Assembly: GCA_003427395.1 (NCBI GenBank)
Contig: BFEA01000543.1
Location: 541,539 to 573,283 of the forward strand
DNA from: Chara braunii
Lineage: Eukaryota; Streptophyta; Charophyceae; Charales; Characeae
Reading direction: 5' to 3'
DNA length: 31,745 bases
Shown here: positions 27,223-31,745 of the stretch, piece after piece
Layout: every line of letters begins with the position of its first letter
Position numbering within the stretch: the stretch's first letter is position 1
Notes under the pieces: generated by a model
Told to the model about the DNA's origin: nothing
The model's database searches: none
The model's input: the letters and a program-made list of their open reading frames with translations, nothing else
Translations under genes and position numbers: made by a program

Positions 27223-28980
27223 GGCAGGGGCGGGGGGGCTGAGCGGGTATGGAAGGGTGAAGTTAGTTTGGAGGTACGGGATGTGGAAGTCGTTCATGGG
27301 TCTTCTCATCCAGGTCTTTTCTGAGGATCTCCAAGGCTTCCACAGGATGCTCAGTTCCGCGTCCAATACACTGAACAACGTGCGGGGGTCTTGCCATGTT
27401 TGGTTGTAGGAGTCGATGGTGGTAGTTTTGGCCTGTGGTTCCTTTTCCCCCCTATGAGCTTGTTTCATGGTTTTCCAGGCTTCGTGTGTGTGGGATCTGA
27501 TGACCTCCTCCAACGCCTGCTGGGCATGCTGGAAGCCAAATTGGTGGTCTTTCCGTTCAAACAAGCACCTGGCTCGTCAGGCCAGCATCAGGACATAGAG
27601 CCTTGTATATGAAAACAGGTGCACTGCATAGGGGGACCATTGTACGAGGTGGTGGAGGTTCTTCTCCAGCAGCAGGAGACCAAGGTCCCCTGGAATATGG
27701 TATGTTGTTAGGGAGTGGAAGGCGGCATCCCACCACTGCCAGATTTGGGCGACCATCGGGCAGTGCTCTAGGGTTGCACAGGCCGGGGGGGAAGCCCTGC
27801 CACAGTAGCCGCATATGGGGGAGAGCTGACCTTTCTGTTCCAAGTTGGTTCTTGACACGAGCCAATCCGGTGTGGGGAGGCATCGGTGCAGGATCTGCCA
27901 CTGCAGCGAGCGGAGATTTATGGGCATTATTTTGGCATATTTGGCCCAGGGGAGGTTGTGCAGTAGTGCTGGGTCCATGGGTGAGTCGCGCGTCCATCTT
28001 GCGGCTATGGTATGGTTAATTGGGAGTGTCTGTCTCAAATCCCTGTAGGCCCCTCGGACAGTGTAGTCCCATATGTGCACGGATTTCCCGTTTGTCCATT
28101 CCCAGGATCAAAAGGTAGGGTCTCGATCGAGGTTGAGGCTTCATAGGCAAAGAGGCCCTCTTTCTGATCTCCCACCACCCTTATGTTCATCAGTCTTTCC
28201 AAACTCTCTTTACAGTCCAGGTTGGCGTTCCATGTCAGCTTTGTCAGTCTTGCCCCAGGCAGGTCAGGCTCGTGGGCTTCCAGAGTACAGTCTCCCTGGT
28301 CGTTTGTTTGCACTCTGTAGATCACCAAAGGCAAGGGCAGATCTCCAAGCTTGACCACCCAATCTCCCTGTTGCACATCGGGCCCTTGTTTCAGGGCAAG
28401 TTGCCAGGCGAGGGGGATGGCTTCTCGAATCTGGCGCAGTTTGTTGTCCACATTTTTGCCGTACCTGAGCTTTTTCTGAAGGAGGGCAGGTGTGACCCAA
28501 TCCCTGGTCCGTAAGTCCCACAATCCCCCGATCATGTAAATACCTTTTTTAACCCAGGTGAGCCATGATGAATTTGTCGTCAGCGGGAAGGGTTTGCCTA
28601 CCTCGTCCAGTATGTGGGGTTTGCAAACAGCGGTTGACGCCAGATTTCGTGCCACCTGTTGGGAAGTCGTTTTTGCTTTGGTCCAACCCGCCTCCAGAGA
28701 CCGATCATGAATGGCCACAGCGGGTCGTTTGCTATGCCCTGTTTGGTGGCGTGGGCCGGGTTTCGTGCTGGCCCTTGGGGTGTCGGGGAGCGAATGGACC
28801 AGTGTGCATTATTGGTCAGCCACTGAAGGGGATGGACTCTGATGTCGTCTGGCAACTACGGGGCCAAGTTTGCGATCTGCAGACAGGCCAACGACGCCCA
28901 TGGGATGTCATACCGGTAAGCAGTCTCACGAACACTTTGAAGATGAGGGCTTCGCTTTCAAGGATTACTCTCTAACCCGA
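26911..28980 (-). pseudogene. LINE 3 ORF2 remnant
   Basis: Segments in order on the minus strand: about 28860-28980 (ESEALIFKVFVRLLTG), 28598-28855 (LWPFMIGLWRRVGPKQKRLP), 28035-28718 (LWDLRTRDWVTPALLQKKL), 27580-28080 (zinc-knuckle-like CGYCGR...CATLEHCPMVAQIW) and 26911-27564. The last two are in one frame, separated by a single TGA at 27577-27579; the earlier ones are joined by frameshifts. The C-terminal part contains a proline run encoded by the polyG/polyC tract. The order resembles LINE 2, but the two proteins are clearly different in sequence. Non-functional. Confidence 0.78.
27165..27221. repeat. 57-nt uninterrupted polyG
   Basis: Fifty-seven consecutive G on the plus strand (C on the LINE coding strand, giving a proline run). 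Uninterrupted G this long is rare and hard to sequence, so its length, and possibly its presence, may be technical. Confidence 0.9.
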
Positions 28981-29049
28981 TTAACTTCGTTGCTCTTTTT
29001 TGTTTTTTGGTAGGGTCAGCTATTATTTGAAATGGTATTCACCAGTTCG

Positions 29050-29165
29050 CAGTAGCTGATCCAGATCCCAGGGCTCGATCCCTAGTCCACACCTTACCTG
29101 TGTACAGTATCTGTGTCGACCCCTAGAGTTGAACCCGTGACCTGTGTATTTGTAACAGCTGGTAG
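29050..29165 (-). mobile_element. Possible tRNA-like SINE remnant
   Basis: The minus strand contains TGTTACAAATACACAGGTCA then CGGGTTCAACTC, resembling TGTTACAAGGTCACGGGTTC at 23161-23256. A second B-box-like GGGATCGAGCCC lies 40-50 bp further on. No A box is convincing. Confidence 0.35.
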
Positions 29166-29257
29166 GTTGTCGTAGGGTCCATCGGTAGCAGGGGTTTGAT
29201 CTGTAGACCTGTCGAGTAGGAGTCCCAGTCAGGTCTAGCAGTCGTAGCTGTAGCTGT

Positions 29258-29430
29258 CTCGAAGGGTCAAGGTCGTAGCTACTACAGTCCAGAAAGGTCA
29301 AGGTCGTAGCTGCTACAGTGTCGAAAGGCCAAGTCTACGGCCTTCCGGAAGGTCCCAGTAGTGGCCTTTCAAAGTTGCCCACGTTTAGGCTGAGGCAAGT
29401 GGGCAAGTGGTGAGGCAAGTGGGCAAGTGG
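29258..29430. repeat. Short tandem repeats
   Basis: A 31-bp unit with GTCAAGGTCGTAGCT occurs twice (29264 and 29295). An 18-20-bp unit GAGGCAAGTGGGCAAGTGGT repeats at about 29391-29432. Confidence 0.7.
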
Positions 29431-29741
29431 TGGAGTCTACCCATGCTGAGTCAACAGTCCTAGTCCCCGGTCAGTCCTGGTCCAGTCAAGCAAGTACCGC
29501 ATGGGACTGTGTGCACTTTGGGCATGGGAAAGGGCCAGACCAACGAGCTGCAGAAGTATAAATCACGAGGCAGCGCCCAGTCATTCATTCATTCCTGCGT
29601 GAACCATGCGGAAGCGCTGCCACAGCGACTTGTGCGAGGTGGTCTGCAGTGAGCCCGAAGACGAAGTGGGCAAGAGAGACGGAGCTTAGCCATAGCGATA
29701 GGGTAGTAGCGGCCATAGCCCCCATAGCTGTAGTTAGGGTT

Positions 29742-29780
<39 letters not shown>

Positions 29781-30085
29781 CAGAGTATCGCGTGTGGGAT
29801 ATCCAGGGTGATCCTGTGTATGTGAACAGAGAGTTGTGTGGGCGCTGAGTCGCCATAGCCATCGAAGTGAACTTGTATCTGATCTGTGTTCTCGGTTACC
29901 ATATCTCTGAGTTCTGAGTGGGTGCTTGTCGCCAGTTTGCTGCGCACCTGTTTGCATGCATGAGAGTGTGAATGAAAGCGAGTCTGATTGCATATTAAGG
30001 TAAATGGGTATAATCACTCCACCTTGAAACAAACTATTCTGTTATTACTAACGCATTAGAGCAGCAGCTGAGTATCAGAGGGAAA

Positions 30086-30117
<32 letters not shown>

Positions 30118-30517
30118 AGAAAAAAAAAACCTAAGCTATTACTAACTTGTTACTACATAGTACATATTAGTTACTTCTAATATAATTATCTGTGCTGTCC
30201 AACATTCTTCTTCTTCTTCTTCTTCTTCGTTTTTTTTTTTTGCCGCTGTCCAACATGCACCTTTCATCTTTCCCTTTTTTTTTTCACACCATTTTCCTTG
30301 ACCTGCTCCATTAATCTTCATTCTTTTTCACTCATTATCATATATATATATATCGTCAATATGACTGCTCATAGGTATCAGCCAGGATTTCTTGAGACAC
30401 TCAAATTTGCTTGGGTCCAGTTATTATCCATCTATATATTGACAAGGTACAATGCTTTATACCCCCCTTCCCCCCCCTCTCCCCCCCACTCTCCCCCACT
30501 TCCTTCAGTTTGCTTGC
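29431..30517. other. Intergenic, no gene recognised
   Basis: Contains a (GT)18 tract at 29743-29779, four CCATAGC words between 29690 and 29860, polyA at about 30088-30116, and a TTC tract near 30207-30228. The 147-codon minus frame across 29589-30032 runs through the GT repeat and has no recognisable domain. Confidence 0.4.
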
Positions 30518-30686
30518 CTTCTTCTTCTTCTTCTTCTTCTTCTTCTTCTTCTTCTTCTTCTTCTTCTTCTTCTGCTTCTTCTTCTTCTTCTGCTTCTTCT
30601 TCTTCTTTCTCCTCCTCCTCCTCCTCCTCTTCCTCCGTCTTCTTCTTCTTCTTCTTCTTCTGATTCTGATTCTGATTCTGATTCTC
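30518..30686. repeat. (TTC)n with TGATTC hexamers
   Basis: About 140 bp of TTC/TCC repeat followed by four TGATTC units, ending 6 bp before the target-site duplication of the next MITE. Long Ser, Leu, Phe, Glu, Arg or Lys runs in all six frames are repeat artefacts. Confidence 0.93.
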
Positions 30687-30697
30687 TGACGTGATCT

Positions 30698-30903
30698 GGG
30701 GCAAGGTCCCATTTGCACTGATGAGGAGATGCTGGACGTTGATCTTCGTTACATATGGTCACTATCTCCTACCGTCGTCCCACGAACACGACGCACCCAG
30801 GTAACAAATGTATACAAGCTATCTTTCCGGTGCAGTGCAGCAAAAATGAGGGTGCGTTTTGTTCGGGGAAAGACGGTAGTTCTTGCAAGTGGGACCTTGC
30901 CCC
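30698..30903. mobile_element. Long palindromic MITE with 6-bp target-site duplication
   Basis: 206 bp from GGGGCAAGGTCCCATTTGCA to an inverted end that reads GGGGCAAGGTCCCACTTGCA, flanked by perfect TGATCT repeats (30692-30697 and 30904-30909). The left half repeats the subfamily A core (GGACGTTGATCTTCGTTAC). The right half adds a second inverted pair of about 28 bp, ACCGTCGTCCCACGAACA against TGTTCGGGGAAAGACGGT. So it is a double-hairpin version of the 99-bp element at 13019. The transposase superfamily is not identified. Confidence 0.88.
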
Positions 30904-31745
30904 TGATCTGTGTGTGTGAAAACTGTGCCTGGCGACTGTTGAAGCCTAGCAGTATGCCAAGAAGGGAGAGGGAGAGAGTGGAGAGGGAGAAGGGAGAGGG
31001 AGAATGTAAATAGACGAATCCGAGAGGAGGACACATGCTGTGGAAATACTACTTGCTCTTGGCAGTTCCTTGGGTCGCAACATTACAGGTGTCTAGTCAA
31101 AAAGAGGGAATGGTAGCTGGAAGGTAGAGCAGGGTGTATAGACCAGATTCATCTGAACAAGAAAACCTGCATGGAGAAAAGGCAGACTTGCTCAATGCTC
31201 GATGGTCCAGCGCCACCCTCCCCTAATTGAAGATTGTATGATGAATGAAGTTTTTTACAGAATGTCAGAAAGAATCCATTTTTATTGCTATGTCAGGATT
31301 GGGTCTCCTCGATGGGACACTGTGGCTGGTTTCCAGCAGGTGGAATTCTCTCCACAAATAGAATGGGCCCAACAAATCAGTGAGACCTCAATTTGGAAGG
31401 TTCTCTAACCACCCTCTGAATAGTCAGTGGGCCCAACAAATCAGCAAACAATGTTGTGTTCTTGTGTTGTTAGCGGGAAGAAAAGCAATGTTGTTTCTTG
31501 TGTTGTTAAAACTTGACCAATAGTACCTTTGCCGCGTTGGAAAATAGCAGGCCTCGGGTGGGCTTCCGACCTTTTTGGAGGCGGAAACGAAACGACGGCC
31601 GCAGATCAGATTTATCAATGGCAGCCGTCGTCGGGCCTGGCCTCCGACATTTTAGGAGTTTGGGAAAACGTCCACTTTTCCCTATTTTCCCAACACTGGC
31701 AGAGGTACTAGTGCAGGGGTAAAAAAAAAAAAAAAAAAAAAAAAA
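30904..31745. other. Intergenic, no gene recognised
   Basis: GTGGGCCCAACAAATCAG-like words are repeated (31363 and 31427), as are TTCTTGTGTTGTTA words near 31450-31507. The window ends in polyA from 31722. Since it ends the given sequence, whether this is a retroelement tail or a contig end is unknown. Confidence 0.45.
31319..31337 (+). repeat. Possible retroelement tail hairpin
   Basis: GGGAC followed by ACTGTG, GCTGGTT and TCCAGC matches the tail-hairpin pattern, with the loop and one stem side changed. Weakest of the eight copies. Confidence 0.4.

Larger units (their letters stand above)
26386..28985 (-). mobile_element. LINE 3: broken L1-type element
   Basis: The presumed 3' end is a simple-sequence tail, (TTTTTC)n then (TTTG)n on the plus strand (26386-26475). 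The tail hairpin GCTGGG / CCCAGC with loop CTCGTTT lies at 26572-26590 (minus) and the ORF remnant at 26911-28980. The extent to 28985 rests on coding traces such as ILESEALIFKVFVRLLTGM near 28970-28910. A target-site duplication was not found, so the limits are approximate. Confidence 0.7.

Noticed and set aside
26560-28990. Target-site duplication for LINE 3 (AACGGTTGTC against AACTTCGTTGC)
   Set aside because: Only a gapped, partial match. Not good enough to fix the ends.

Overview
This window looks like nuclear DNA from a large, repeat-rich genome of the green lineage. A streptophyte alga such as Chara is my best guess, held at only moderate confidence. The reasons are a plant/plastid-type GNAT acetyltransferase ORF, a plant-like tRNA-Asp(GUC) gene with plant-style flanking pol III signals, L1-type LINE remnants with zf-RVT-like zinc knuckles, and very many polyA/polyT tails and microsatellites. 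No bacterial operon structure, CRISPR array, rRNA or viral gene was seen.

Layout. Positions 1-14,600 hold no protein gene I can defend. They contain two U6 snRNA retropseudogenes (2804-2872, minus; about 6198-6298, plus), long (TC)n/(GA)n tracts each carrying a single N, several copies of a palindromic MITE family, one functional-looking tRNA-Asp gene (12352-12423, minus) with tandem duplications on both sides, and a LINE 3' tail (13118-13736) into which a 460-bp tRNA-derived SINE has inserted with a perfect 17-bp target-site duplication. The only convincing protein-coding gene is the GNAT ORF ending at 17068. Its catalytic domain is recognisable, but its N-terminal half is low-complexity and its start is uncertain. 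Positions 17,600-31,745 are mostly transposon graveyard: a foldback element with 50-bp arms, a hAT-like MITE with an 8-bp target-site duplication, three broken minus-strand LINEs (20143-21350, 23581-26018, 26386-28985), several detached retroelement 3' tails, and more MITEs.

How the parts relate. The retroelement tails share a small hairpin whose stem shows compensatory changes between copies. They also share, in one subgroup, a downstream block ending before the A tail. That suggests one or a few related LINE families. LINE machinery of this kind is the likely source of the polyadenylated U6 copies and of the SINE. The MITEs share the terminal word GGGGCNAGGTCCCACTWGC and have inserted around and inside these retroelements.

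Assembly caution. Positions 3578-3710 are not genomic. They consist of a 95-bp exact copy of 12929-13023 followed by a complete Nextera mate-pair junction adapter. Single Ns at 3577, 5645 and 8063 and NNN at 22489-22491 mark other joins or gaps.
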